Source: Bacillus sp. BA3 (GTDB taxonomy: Bacteria; Bacillota; Bacilli; Bacillales; DSM-1321). From it: a stretch of 64,000 nt of DNA. Position numbers and translations under genes: made by a program. Location of the stretch: assembly GCA_002835675.1 (NCBI GenBank), contig PIZR01000003.1, positions 248,001 to 312,000 of the forward strand. The letters run 5' to 3'. Each line of letters begins with the position of its first letter. The first letter of the stretch is position 1. Shown here piece by piece: positions 39,198 through 46,932 of this stretch. The notes below the pieces were generated by a model. That model had not been told where the DNA came from. It saw only the letters and a list, made by a program, of their open reading frames with translations, and did no database searches.

Positions 39198-39542
39198 TCA
39201 ATTTCTTTTATCATAGAACACACCATCCACTGATAGACTTTCATACGGGTTCGTGTATTTATTGGATGATCGTTTCTTCTTGTTTATTTCCTGGATATCC
39301 CGCTTTATCTCCTGCTTTTGGAGCTTCAGCAAGTGATCGACCTTTTGGTTGAGCAACAGTGCTGCATGTCCCAGCTGCTGCTCTTCTGCAGTAAAAGGCG
39401 GTTTGATTCGAGAAAGAAGTCCATCTCGCTGATCGATCAGCTTTGTGATCCTTTCTATTTTATCATCACGCTCTGTAATCGTGTGATTTTCCAGAACGGC
39501 AAGTAATTCAACAGTCAAATCATGAAAGGTCCTAATCACCAT
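39198..39542 (-). CDS. fliT: Flagellar chaperone FliT
   Basis: A helical protein of 114 residues in the fliD-fliS-fliT position; chaperone for the filament cap FliD or export regulator. I placed the start at ATG 39542, which overlaps the fliS stop as TAATG; the longer frame (to 39602) is inside fliS. Composition (charged helices, VELLAVLENHTITERDDKI) fits the family, though primary conservation is low and the name rests mainly on position. Confidence 0.8.
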   Translation of the reverse strand: MVIRTFHDLTVELLAVLENHTITERDDKIERITKLIDQRDGLLSRIKPPFTAEEQQLGHAALLLNQKVDHLLKLQKQEIKRDIQEINKKKRSSNKYTNPYESLSVDGVFYDKRN

Positions 39543-39943
39543 TACACTTGACCGCTTTGGGTAAATTGTTTTTTCCGATTGATTTGAATTACTTCCTTCC
39601 AAGTATTCCGGAACTCAGTAACAAGGCCCTCCACTTCTTCCAAGGCAGAAACATCATTTTTCATATTCGCTTCTATCAGACGCCGGTTCATGAAATCATA
39701 TAGACTCATCATATCTTTGGATACATCCGCATCCATATTCAGCGTCACCATCAATTCGCGGATGATATTTTGCGCCTTGATGATGTTCGTATTCTTCGCT
39801 TCGATATTTCCTGCTTCAATGGCCTTCTTCCCAAGCATGATGAACTTCAAACAGCCATTATAAAGCAGTAATGTAAGCTCTCCCGGGGATGCTGTGTTGA
39901 CTGAATTTTGCTGATACGATTGATAAGGATTATTTATTGCCAT
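39542..39943 (-). CDS. fliS: Flagellin chaperone FliS
   Basis: A 133-residue four-helix export chaperone that binds the C-terminus of flagellin and also relieves FliW in the CsrA circuit. NPYQSYQQNSVNTASPGELTLLLYNG is the conserved opening. It is coupled to fliT by one-base overlap and follows fliD by 24 nt. Its binding site on flagellin is the C-terminal region that the hag intron interrupts. Confidence 0.95.
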   Translation of the reverse strand: MAINNPYQSYQQNSVNTASPGELTLLLYNGCLKFIMLGKKAIEAGNIEAKNTNIIKAQNIIRELMVTLNMDADVSKDMMSLYDFMNRRLIEANMKNDVSALEEVEGLVTEFRNTWKEVIQINRKKQFTQSGQV

Positions 39944-39967
39944 ATTTAACTTCCTTTCCGACTTACC

Positions 39968-41479
39968 TTAACTAAAATAAGAAGCTAACGATGCACTTTG
40001 GCTGTTTGCCTTTTGAATCGCTTTTTCCATCGCCGTGAACTGGTTGTAATAGCGCGATTCCAATTTCGTTAGCTTTGCCTCAAATGTTGAAATCTTCTTA
40101 TCCAGCCCATCGACCAATTTTCCGATTGTAAAATTGTTATTAACAAATCCGGCCTTTCCGGCCTTTTCAGTAATCGCCTTCATTGATGATTCTATATCAT
40201 CCCTTAACCGGCGCGCGAGGCCTTTGTCGCTCTTTTCTGGCCCATTGGCCATGAACATATCATAAATCGCATTCGGATCCTCACTAATGGCTGCCCGGAG
40301 CTTGTCCTCATCAATCGTTAATTTACCGCCCTCCAAATAATTTTTGGTGGTGGTGATCCCCAAACTGCTGAGATTGTTTTTTCCTGTGATCCCATCCACC
40401 GAGGTGTATAGGGATGACCTCATTGTGGTCAGGAGGCTTTTTAACGTCGAATCCCCTTTTAATGTTCCGCTTTTCGCTTTTTCTTCCCACAGCTTCACTT
40501 CATCCTCTGTCATTGCCTTCTTTTGCTCAGAGGTAAGCGGGGTAAAGGAGCGATATTTAGCTTCACCCGTTTTATCTTGAACCTTTTTAATGACATCATT
40601 GTATTTATTCACAAACTGAGTGATCGTGTCCAGGATGGCATCCACATCAGCTGTTGATGAGAATGTGACTGTATCCGTCGTTTTTTGCTTTACCGTTATT
40701 TCCGCTCCATTAATCTGAAACGTATTCGAAGGCCGGGAAATGTCCAGGCCATTATAAGTAATCGATGCATTTTCCCCTATTGTGCCGCCAGTTCCTTCAT
40801 TGTTACTGCTCATTTTTAGCACATTGAAGAAATCTCCGGTACTCCCTAACTCAATTTCAGGCCGATTTTTTATATCACCTGTATTTTTAGCAGTGATGGA
40901 AAACTTCTGGGACGTTTCATCGAAAAATAGAGTCACTCCCGAGTTTGCATTAATTTTATTTATGACACTTTCTAACGTATCGTCCGCATCAAGGGTAAGA
41001 GTATACAGTTTTTCCACTGTTGCGCCATCTTTTACTTCCGTATCAAAACCGCCATCCTTATTGATGGACAGTATCGTAATATCTTGAGGAGTCGTGATTC
41101 CCAATTCCGATAGTTTCTTTTTGGGGTCGGTAACAGCTGATTTTTCTGTACTTGTCATGGTTGCTGCCTTGGCAAGTCCATTCACTTTTATATTCCCGGA
41201 AAAATCACTGGTCGAATTCACATTTCTCACTGATACAGCATCTGGATTCGATAACGTCACCTTCTTTTTAATGAAGGAAGACTGCTTCCCAATTCCATCA
41301 CGAATGAGCGTATCCAATTCTGATAAAGCTGTATTTATCGAACGGTAATCATCCCGCTGCCACTCGGAATACTGCTTTTTCTGTGTCAGTTTATCCAATG
41401 GCACCCGTTCTGCCTGCATCATGCTCTTAACTAATTCATCAATGTCCATCCCGCTTGCTAAACCACTGATTCGTACCAA
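39968..41479 (-). CDS. fliD: Flagellar filament cap FliD
   Basis: The hook-associated protein 2 that caps the filament and folds incoming flagellin. The 503-residue product has the conserved N-terminal RISGLASGMDIDELVKSMMQAERVPLDKL and a C-terminal coiled-coil region ending in KANSQSASLASYF. It follows flaG by 14 nt. No anomaly is seen. Confidence 0.95.
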   Translation of the reverse strand: MVRISGLASGMDIDELVKSMMQAERVPLDKLTQKKQYSEWQRDDYRSINTALSELDTLIRDGIGKQSSFIKKKVTLSNPDAVSVRNVNSTSDFSGNIKVNGLAKAATMTSTEKSAVTDPKKKLSELGITTPQDITILSINKDGGFDTEVKDGATVEKLYTLTLDADDTLESVINKINANSGVTLFFDETSQKFSITAKNTGDIKNRPEIELGSTGDFFNVLKMSSNNEGTGGTIGENASITYNGLDISRPSNTFQINGAEITVKQKTTDTVTFSSTADVDAILDTITQFVNKYNDVIKKVQDKTGEAKYRSFTPLTSEQKKAMTEDEVKLWEEKAKSGTLKGDSTLKSLLTTMRSSLYTSVDGITGKNNLSSLGITTTKNYLEGGKLTIDEDKLRAAISEDPNAIYDMFMANGPEKSDKGLARRLRDDIESSMKAITEKAGKAGFVNNNFTIGKLVDGLDKKISTFEAKLTKLESRYYNQFTAMEKAIQKANSQSASLASYFS

Positions 41480-41493
41480 AATTGATCACCCGC

Positions 41494-41856
41494 TTATATT
41501 TTTTCATCCACCATTATGCCGACAAACTCCGTCATTGCCGCATAGAAGTCCAATAACTTCTTCGGGGGAATTTCCCTGATCGTCTCATCCGTTACATCAT
41601 CCACTACCTTGACATAGTACTCATTCAGCTTCTCATGATATTCAAAACGAACCGCCGTATGTGTTGGATTAAGGAAGGTGTTTAAACTATCCACCACTTC
41701 CTGCATCTTTTCTTTTGAAGGCACATAAGTAGATTCCCCACTTTGCTCCGAATAGGCTAGCGTATTCATTTCCCGCTGATAAAATGAACTGATTCCTTCC
41801 GAGATTGCTGTTCTAAGTTGTGAGGAAAGGATATTTGTGGACAAACTCTCCAGCAT
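41494..41856 (-). CDS. flaG: FlaG-family flagellar protein YvyC
   Basis: About 120 residues with the FlaG C-terminal core FLNPTHTAVRFEYHEKLNEYYVKVVDDVTDETIREIPPKKLLDFYAAM. FlaG proteins influence filament length; in B. subtilis yvyC precedes fliD. It starts the flaG-fliD-fliS-fliT operon. A sigma-D-like promoter lies 33 bases upstream. The endonuclease gene starts divergently 180 bases away. Confidence 0.88.
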   Translation of the reverse strand: MLESLSTNILSSQLRTAISEGISSFYQREMNTLAYSEQSGESTYVPSKEKMQEVVDSLNTFLNPTHTAVRFEYHEKLNEYYVKVVDDVTDETIREIPPKKLLDFYAAMTEFVGIMVDEKI

Positions 41857-41888
41857 CTAAATAGCCCCCAATATGATATCTTTACTTT

Positions 41889-41915
41889 TTATATCGGTTC
41901 CGAAATGGAACTTTA
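41889..41915 (-). promoter_or_regulatory. Possible sigma-D promoter of flaG operon
   Basis: TAAA followed after 13 nt by ACCGATAT on the minus strand, compared with TAAA-N15-GCCGATAA. Spacing is slightly short, and an inverted repeat GTTCC/GGAAC fills the spacer. Confidence 0.45.
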
Positions 41916-42036
41916 CAGTGTACATACAAAGGATTTATTATTAAATAGAGAACAAACATTCGCTATCGGAGGGGATAACATTATAAAATGGGATTAAGAA
42001 GATGAGCTTACACTCTTATATAAGGAGGTTTTCATA

Positions 42037-42876
42037 ATTAATCTTACTGAAATCCAGAAAAATATATTATATGCCAGCATTATAAGTGACGGTGAAATCA
42101 CGAAAATTTATAAAAATAGCAGGAGAAAGAACAACAGCTACCGGGAGCACTACGGCACATCTCAGGGAGATTATCGAAAATGGAAAATTTCCTTTTTTGA
42201 TGGATTATTATATATCACTCCGGCAAGCCAATGTGTCCGTTCCGCTTCTTTAGAATTATTCACCAATTTATTCCCACACTTTTACAGTGATGATGGAACT
42301 AAACATCTCCCCTTCACATTATTGAAACATTGCATTTTACCACATTTCCTAACTATTCTATACATGGATGATGGCTCTTTAAGCATCTCATACAGGGTAA
42401 ATCATAATAAAAAAATTATTTACCTCACACCGCATATTTACCTTTACCTTCAATGTTATCCTAAAGACGAATTAGAGAAACTAAAGGAACATATATTTAC
42501 CACATATCATTTATCCTTAAAGCTGAGCTCTCGTAAAGATGGATATGGATATATTCTAAAAACTACTTCTGTTAAAGAAACTTTTCGTTTCCTCGAACTA
42601 ATCGAACCTGTAGCAAAAACTTGTTCTTCCATGTTATATAAAACCTCTGGGGAATTCCGAAATCAAAAAGAAATACTCAGGTGGAAATCTAAGTATCCTG
42701 ATTACACGATTCTTACCAGCAGTTCAGATCGCTCTAAACCCTATTCTCCAGATGAAATTAAATTACTAAGACAACTTAAAGAAAATGGTTATACAACAAA
42801 TGAAATTGCAAAGATGCTAAAAAGAAGTTATTGGTCCGTTACTTATAAATGGCAAGAAATAAAAAAACTAAACTAA
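42037..42876 (+). CDS. Freestanding LAGLIDADG homing endonuclease
   Basis: A 279-residue endonuclease of the LAGLIDADG DNA endonuclease type. Two dodecapeptide motifs are visible: ILYASIISDGEI near residues 10-21 and FLTILYMDDGSL near 104-115, each with the catalytic acid. A C-terminal helix-turn-helix (YSPDEIKLLRQLKENGYTTNEI) should add DNA contacts. The frame is open well upstream of the first ATG/TTG (42322); that short version would lose motif 1. The only good ribosome site, AAGGAGG at 42022-42028, points to ATT at 42037. It converges on hag, ending 117 bases from its stop, next to the intron. Confidence 0.87.
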   Translation: MNLTEIQKNILYASIISDGEITKIYKNSRRKNNSYREHYGTSQGDYRKWKISFFDGLLYITPASQCVRSASLELFTNLFPHFYSDDGTKHLPFTLLKHCILPHFLTILYMDDGSLSISYRVNHNKKIIYLTPHIYLYLQCYPKDELEKLKEHIFTTYHLSLKLSSRKDGYGYILKTTSVKETFRFLELIEPVAKTCSSMLYKTSGEFRNQKEILRWKSKYPDYTILTSSSDRSKPYSPDEIKLLRQLKENGYTTNEIAKMLKRSYWSVTYKWQEIKKLN

Positions 42877-42943
42877 CGCCAAAACGTGATAGTATTTTGG
42901 AGCTAAATAATGTTAATCTAACCGATCCTTTATATTTTTCGAT

Positions 42944-42976
42944 AAAAAAAGAGACTCTAGTAAAACTAGAGTCTCT
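42944..42976 (-). terminator. hag terminator
   Basis: GAGACTCTAG and CTAGAGTCTC arms followed by seven T's on the minus strand, just beyond the true (3' exon) hag stop. Its position confirms that the 3' exon is part of the hag transcript. Confidence 0.9.
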
Positions 42977-42992
42977 TTCAGGTAATCTAAAA

Positions 42993-44592
42993 TTAACGAA
43001 GAAGTTGTAAAACTCCTTGTGGTTGTTGGTTCGCTTGCTTTGCGACTATGTCTTTCGATCATAGAACAGACTATATCTTCACCCTTATCTTATAAGGGGC
43101 TGGGCACTTCGAATGGCTTTTGCCACCCTACGGATTTCATTGCCATAGCTTTCACCTTAGACTGTATATCCTAGTCGTTGAACCTTCTCCAGAGTTTCCT
43201 CAAAGGAGCTTGGCTGCTGATTATCCATTATGTCATCTCCATCATTTTCAGACCATCACGCTTACCGTTTCCAGTTACGTTGTGGTTGATGCAGCTTTAG
43301 GAAGTTCCAGCAATTCACCCAGTCATAATTTTATCCATTACTGGATAAAACGCCCTTCAAATTTACCTCAGAAGTTGTAAAACTCCTTGAGGTGCGGAAT
43401 TTGCTTGAGCTAGCATTGCTTGAGATGCTTGCGCCAAGATAGAGTTTTTAGTTTGCTCCATCATAGTCTTAGCCATATCTGTATCACGAACACGTGATTC
43501 AGCAGCAGTCAGGTTTTCAGAAGAAGTTCCTAAGTTGTTGATCGTATGCTCTAATCGGTTTTGGTTAGCACCTAGTTTAGAACGTTCAGCTGATACAGTG
43601 TCAATTGCAGATTGAATAACTGTGATTGCTGCAGATGCATTTTTAGCATTAGAAACATCCAGACCGGATTCAACGCCTTTAGAATCTGTACCATTGCTTA
43701 CATTTGTAGTTGCAGTGAATCCATCACCAATACCAGTTAATCCTAGATTACTAGCACGCATGTCACCGATTTCAAGTGTCAGACTTTGGTTTTCATTTGC
43801 ACCGATTTGGAATTGAAGGCCTGCGCCAGCATCAGTACCCGTAGAAGAAGAACTACTTATTTTTAAATCAGCTAAAGCAGTACCAGCAGATGCACCAACT
43901 ATTTCAACGGAACCTTTAGCGCCAGCAGTTAAGGTATCAAGCTTTAAAGCACCATCACCATCAAGGGACGCATACTCTTCACCAGTTGTTCCAAGTGCAG
44001 TATTTGCTGCAGTATTAATAGCAGTCACTATATCAGCAGCTGCATCACCATCTCCGATTGTAACATCGACATCTTTCCCATCGATTTTAAGACTTAATGT
44101 ACCGCCAGTTGTAACAGCACCTGCCGCCCCTGAACCAGTCAAGCTAGCAGTAGAAAGTTTTGTATCAGAATCCTTAGAACCATTCAATAGTTTCTGAGTA
44201 TTGAATTCAGTAGTATTACCGATACGGTTGATTTCAGATGTTAATGAATCCATTTCCTTTTGTATTTCTCCACGGTCACTAGTTGTATTAGTATCCGTTG
44301 ATGCTTGTGTAGCAAGTTCACGCATACGTTGAAGAATGTCAGTCGTTTCGTTTAATGCACCTTCAGCAGTTTGGATCAATGAGATGGCATCCTGTGAGTT
44401 ACGGGAAGCTTGGTCCAATCCGCGGATTTGTCCACGCATTTTTTCAGAGATTGCTAGACCGGCTGCGTCATCGCCTGCACGGTTGATGCGCATGCCCGAT
44501 GCTAGTTTCTCCATTGATTTTGATTGTGCATTCGTTGCACTTGATAATTGACGGTGCGTGTTTAGAGCTGAGATATTGTGATTGATAATCAT
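42993..44592 (-). CDS. hag: Flagellin, split by a group I intron
   Basis: Filament subunit. Exon 1 is 44592-43408 (395 codons) and exon 2 is 43037-42993 (14 codons plus stop); the spliced protein is 409 residues. The N-terminal D0/D1 domain (MIINHNISALNTHRQLSSAT, GMRINRAGDDAAGLAISEKMRG) and C-terminal D1/D0 (DTDMAKTMMEQTKNSILAQ) are standard, with an Ala/Thr/Gly-rich variable middle. Splicing gives AMLA-QANQQPQGVLQLLR, the family ending. Without splicing, translation continues into the intron, reads QANSAPQGVLQLLR and stops at 43363, also 409 residues. Expression is from a sigma-D promoter; AAGGAGG precedes the ATG. Confidence 0.93.
43000..43019. repeat. 20-bp direct repeat, copy in hag exon 2
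   Basis: Identical to 43370-43389, exactly one intron length (370) apart. It encodes the QGVLQLL part of the flagellin end. Confidence 0.9.
43363..43407 (-). other. Intron 5' segment encoding a substitute flagellin C-terminus
   Basis: The first 45 nt of the intron continue the hag frame and encode QANSAPQGVLQLLR and a TAA stop. The 3' exon encodes QANQQPQGVLQLLR and a stop. Lengths are equal; only two residues differ. Confidence 0.9.
43370..43389. repeat. 20-bp direct repeat, copy inside the hag intron
   Basis: Identical to 43000-43019. Recombination between the copies would delete precisely 370 bp and leave a full-length, intron-free hag. Confidence 0.9.
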
Positions 44593-44640
44593 TTTTGTTT
44601 CCTCCTTGAGTCTTAAGTCCCCACGTCCATGTGGTTGTTT

Positions 44641-44686
44641 ACGATGGGCAGTGACTAAGTCGGCCGCCTATTTCACTGCCCATCGT
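44641..44686 (-). promoter_or_regulatory. Stem-loop at the 5' end of the hag leader
   Basis: ACGATGGGCAGTGA and TCACTGCCCATCGT form a perfect 14-bp stem with an 18-nt loop. It starts within a few bases of the predicted sigma-D start site. The hag ribosome site (AAGGAGG, about 44604-44610) lies outside the stem in a GGA context of the kind CsrA binds. Confidence 0.75.
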
Positions 44687-44696
44687 TGTATACTTA

Positions 44697-44723
44697 ATAT
44701 CGACCTGCATGGAAACATATTTA
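44697..44723 (-). promoter_or_regulatory. Sigma-D promoter of hag
   Basis: TAAA, 15 nt, GTCGATAT on the minus strand, against TAAA-N15-GCCGATAA. Located about 105 bases before the hag ATG. Confidence 0.75.
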
Positions 44724-44730
44724 GCGGATT

Positions 44731-44964
44731 TTACGATTTTTTCTTGAAATACTCATTTATACCATCCAGAAAAATAGTTTCTGTTTTAGAGGCTTTTCTA
44801 TTTTCCTGCTGAATGGACAGGTAGATTTCCTTCCTATGGATATCGACGTTTTTAGGGGCATTGATCCCCAGTTTGATCTGTTCCCCCTCGACGGACAGGA
44901 TCGTAATTTCGATATCATCGCCAATCATGATCGCTTCATTTGGTTTTCTGGTCAAAACGAGCAT
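44731..44964 (-). CDS. csrA: Carbon storage regulator CsrA
   Basis: An RNA-binding dimer of about 77 residues that represses hag translation by covering its ribosome site. [23 protein letters not shown] and [18 protein letters not shown] are the conserved parts. The ATG at 44964 shares a base with the fliW stop (TGATG); one codon earlier is also possible. The FliW-CsrA-Hag loop is complete here. Confidence 0.95.
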   Translation of the reverse strand: MLVLTRKPNEAIMIGDDIEITILSVEGEQIKLGINAPKNVDIHRKEIYLSIQQENRKASKTETIFLDGINEYFKKKS

Positions 44965-45407
44965 CATTTCCCCCCCTGTTCCGCTGGAGGTTCAAACAGT
45001 TTGTGCTTTGTACGGTATTCACTAGCGTTCATGATGAATTGCTTTCCGACTTTTTTAGGGCCGTTTATGATGATGGGTGCCTGGAGATTCGCCGTCGTTT
45101 CATTGAAAGGGTCTTGGATCGTTAAAATGACGAAAGTAATGACTTCCAGTTCCGTTTCTATTTGTAAAGAAGATAATACTTCATCCGTAAGCTTCACTTC
45201 GTAATCAGGAAACACCTCAAATGGATTCGTCACAATGAAAGCAAGCTCTTTTGTTTCTGTCGATTGCAGGACGAAAAATGGCGTGTCATCCAAAGCTAGC
45301 AAGCAAAACTGTTTTTTTTCTAAAAATCCTGGTATCCCGCTTTCAAATACATAAATCTCTTTCTCAGCCAATTCGAGTTCGCCATGAAATTTTGTTTGTA
45401 GAATCAT
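44964..45407 (-). CDS. fliW: Flagellar assembly factor FliW
   Basis: A 147-residue protein that antagonises CsrA and is itself titrated by cytoplasmic flagellin, coupling hag translation to secretion. [26 protein letters not shown] and the [24 protein letters not shown] core are typical. FliW binds the terminal region of flagellin, so the intron-encoded ending is of regulatory interest. Coupled to csrA. Confidence 0.93.
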   Translation of the reverse strand: MILQTKFHGELELAEKEIYVFESGIPGFLEKKQFCLLALDDTPFFVLQSTETKELAFIVTNPFEVFPDYEVKLTDEVLSSLQIETELEVITFVILTIQDPFNETTANLQAPIIINGPKKVGKQFIMNASEYRTKHKLFEPPAEQGGK

Positions 45408-45418
45408 CTATGTTTTCA

Positions 45419-46003
45419 CTACCTTATCTCATCCGGATTTAAATTGATGAAATCTATATCCAGCGCATTTTTTTGTAGAATTTCGACATTCACACTACCT
45501 GGTGTGTATGTATGGTTAACCCTATTGATTTGAGCATCAATGATCGGTTTTTGAGCGGTTGCTTCAACCTTCACTTCCGCTGGCTGATAGTCAAGCTTTA
45601 CGCTGAATGGAGAGGGAATCCAGCCGAGATTGAACTGCTTCTCAGGGCCTTTGCTGTTTTGCCTAGCCTGTTCAGCGAGTGGATTACCGCCTTTTTCAAT
45701 ATGCCTCAGCTCAGTTCCCTGCTGGGCACGTCTTGCCATACCCGCCAGCCAATCCTGGTATCCCTGCTCCGCAAATTCATCGACTCTTACTGAAAGGCTT
45801 TTCAAATCCATGTCTTCCCTTGCTTGTGACTGATCGATCGTCAGCTTGCCTGGGGTCATTTGAATCTCGAGGATCGCTTGCGGCTGTTTGATTGATTGGA
45901 CCGCAGCCTTCTGTTCGATCTGCTGTACAGGCTGTTCTATATTCACTCCAATCTTCATTGGGGTGGTTTGCAATCTAATTTGCGGAATCTGCATCATCAA
46001 CAC
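45419..46003 (-). CDS. yviE: DUF6470 family protein YviE
   Basis: A 194-residue protein in the yviE position between flgL and fliW. MQIPQIRLQTTPMKIGVNIEQP is the usual opening. Function is unknown; it is thought to be part of the flagellar regulon from position alone. Moderately charged, no signal peptide or membrane segment. Confidence 0.8.
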   Translation of the reverse strand: MLMMQIPQIRLQTTPMKIGVNIEQPVQQIEQKAAVQSIKQPQAILEIQMTPGKLTIDQSQAREDMDLKSLSVRVDEFAEQGYQDWLAGMARRAQQGTELRHIEKGGNPLAEQARQNSKGPEKQFNLGWIPSPFSVKLDYQPAEVKVEATAQKPIIDAQINRVNHTYTPGSVNVEILQKNALDIDFINLNPDEIR

Positions 46004-46038
46004 TCCTTATAGAAAAAAGCTATCCATTTAAGAATAGC

Positions 46039-46917
46039 TTAGCGAAGAAAATCCAATAAACTCGGCTGCATGATCTTTGCTCCGATACTTAAAGCAGCAC
46101 TATGGACACTTTCCTGGGTCGTCAAATCCATGATCGCCTTTTCGATATCGACATCCTCATTTTTCGAAAGGATTTCAGTGGCAAAAACCTCCTGCTGCTT
46201 GAGACGGTCCGTCATCAGCTCAATCCGATTCTGCCTTGCGCCAACCTGTGCCTGCATGCCTAAGAAAGTATTTATCGTTGCGTCAAGTCCTTCCAGTGTG
46301 CCGCTCACGTCCCCGCCGTTTTCGAGTGCCTCGATTGTCTGGTCGATGCTTCCGCCGGCAGCTAGTGCATCACCAAAAATCTTGGAACCGTCCGTATTGA
46401 TTTTAAGGGAAATCCCCGAAAAAACTTCAAGGTTTATGTCCCCTGTGCCATACATGGTATTTCCATTCCCATCTTTAACGGACGACGGTCTCACATTCGT
46501 ATCCTGGCCGTTAAAGATATACTTCCCGCCAATCTGTGTGTCGCCTAGAGTTATGAGATGTTCTTTTAATTGTTTAATTTCTTCAGTAATTGTTTTAAGT
46601 TGCTGTCCTTCATACGTGCCATTGCTGCCTTGAACGGTTAATTCACGAATCCTCTGCAGGGCGGAAACACTTTCAGTAATGGCATCATCCGTGCTGTCGA
46701 TCCAATTGGTCGCCTCGGCAATGTTACTTTGATACTGCCCTATTTGATTGAGGTTTGTCCTGTACCCCATTCCCATCATGGCCGCAACAGGGTTATCGGA
46801 AGGCTTGGAGAACTTCTTTTGAGAGGAAACCTGCTCTTGCAGCCTGGACATCTTTTCGTAACTGCTGCTTAAATTGCTCAGCATATTATTGGTTAGCATC
46901 GATTGCGTTACCCGCAT
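46039..46917 (-). CDS. flgL: Hook-filament junction protein FlgL
   Basis: Hook-associated protein 3, 292 residues. RVTQSMLTNNMLSNLSSSYEKM at the N-terminus and VDIEKAIMDLTTQESVHSAALSIGAKIMQPSLLDFLR at the end are the conserved D0/D1 segments, shared in style with flagellin. It follows flgK by 15 nt. Confidence 0.95.
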   Translation of the reverse strand: MRVTQSMLTNNMLSNLSSSYEKMSRLQEQVSSQKKFSKPSDNPVAAMMGMGYRTNLNQIGQYQSNIAEATNWIDSTDDAITESVSALQRIRELTVQGSNGTYEGQQLKTITEEIKQLKEHLITLGDTQIGGKYIFNGQDTNVRPSSVKDGNGNTMYGTGDINLEVFSGISLKINTDGSKIFGDALAAGGSIDQTIEALENGGDVSGTLEGLDATINTFLGMQAQVGARQNRIELMTDRLKQQEVFATEILSKNEDVDIEKAIMDLTTQESVHSAALSIGAKIMQPSLLDFLR

Positions 46918-46932
46918 ATTCGTCTCCTCCTA

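Larger units (their letters stand above)
43038..43407 (-). ncRNA. Group I self-splicing intron in hag
   Basis: A 370-nt intron with conserved group I elements in order on the minus strand: P2 hairpin TTTTATCC/GGATAAAA (about 43329-43350); P element AATTGCTGGAA (43305-43315); Q AATCAGCAGCC (about 43208-43222); R GTTCAACGACTA (43172-43183); S AAGATATAGTC (43069-43079). P7 pairs GACTA with TAGTC, P3 pairs GACTG with CAGTC, P8 pairs CTATGG with CCGTAG, and P9 is CTATG/CATAG capped by GAAA (43046-43064). Comparing the two flagellin endings column by column, GCT|CAA and AAG|CAA is the only place where exon 1 ends in T and the intron in G. The insertion is in phase 0. A GGGC guide near 43352-43355 could pair with GCT|C as P1; this part is tentative. 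No ORF is inside the core. Confidence 0.92.

Noticed and set aside
42322-42876. Shorter endonuclease starting at TTG 42322.
   Set aside because: No ribosome site, and the first LAGLIDADG motif would be lost; the in-frame extension to 42037 has both.
42993-43050. Fragment resembling the end of a second flagellin gene (pseudogene or duplication scar).
   Set aside because: It lies before the hag terminator, in phase with exon 1 across a complete group I intron core; the second exon explains it better.
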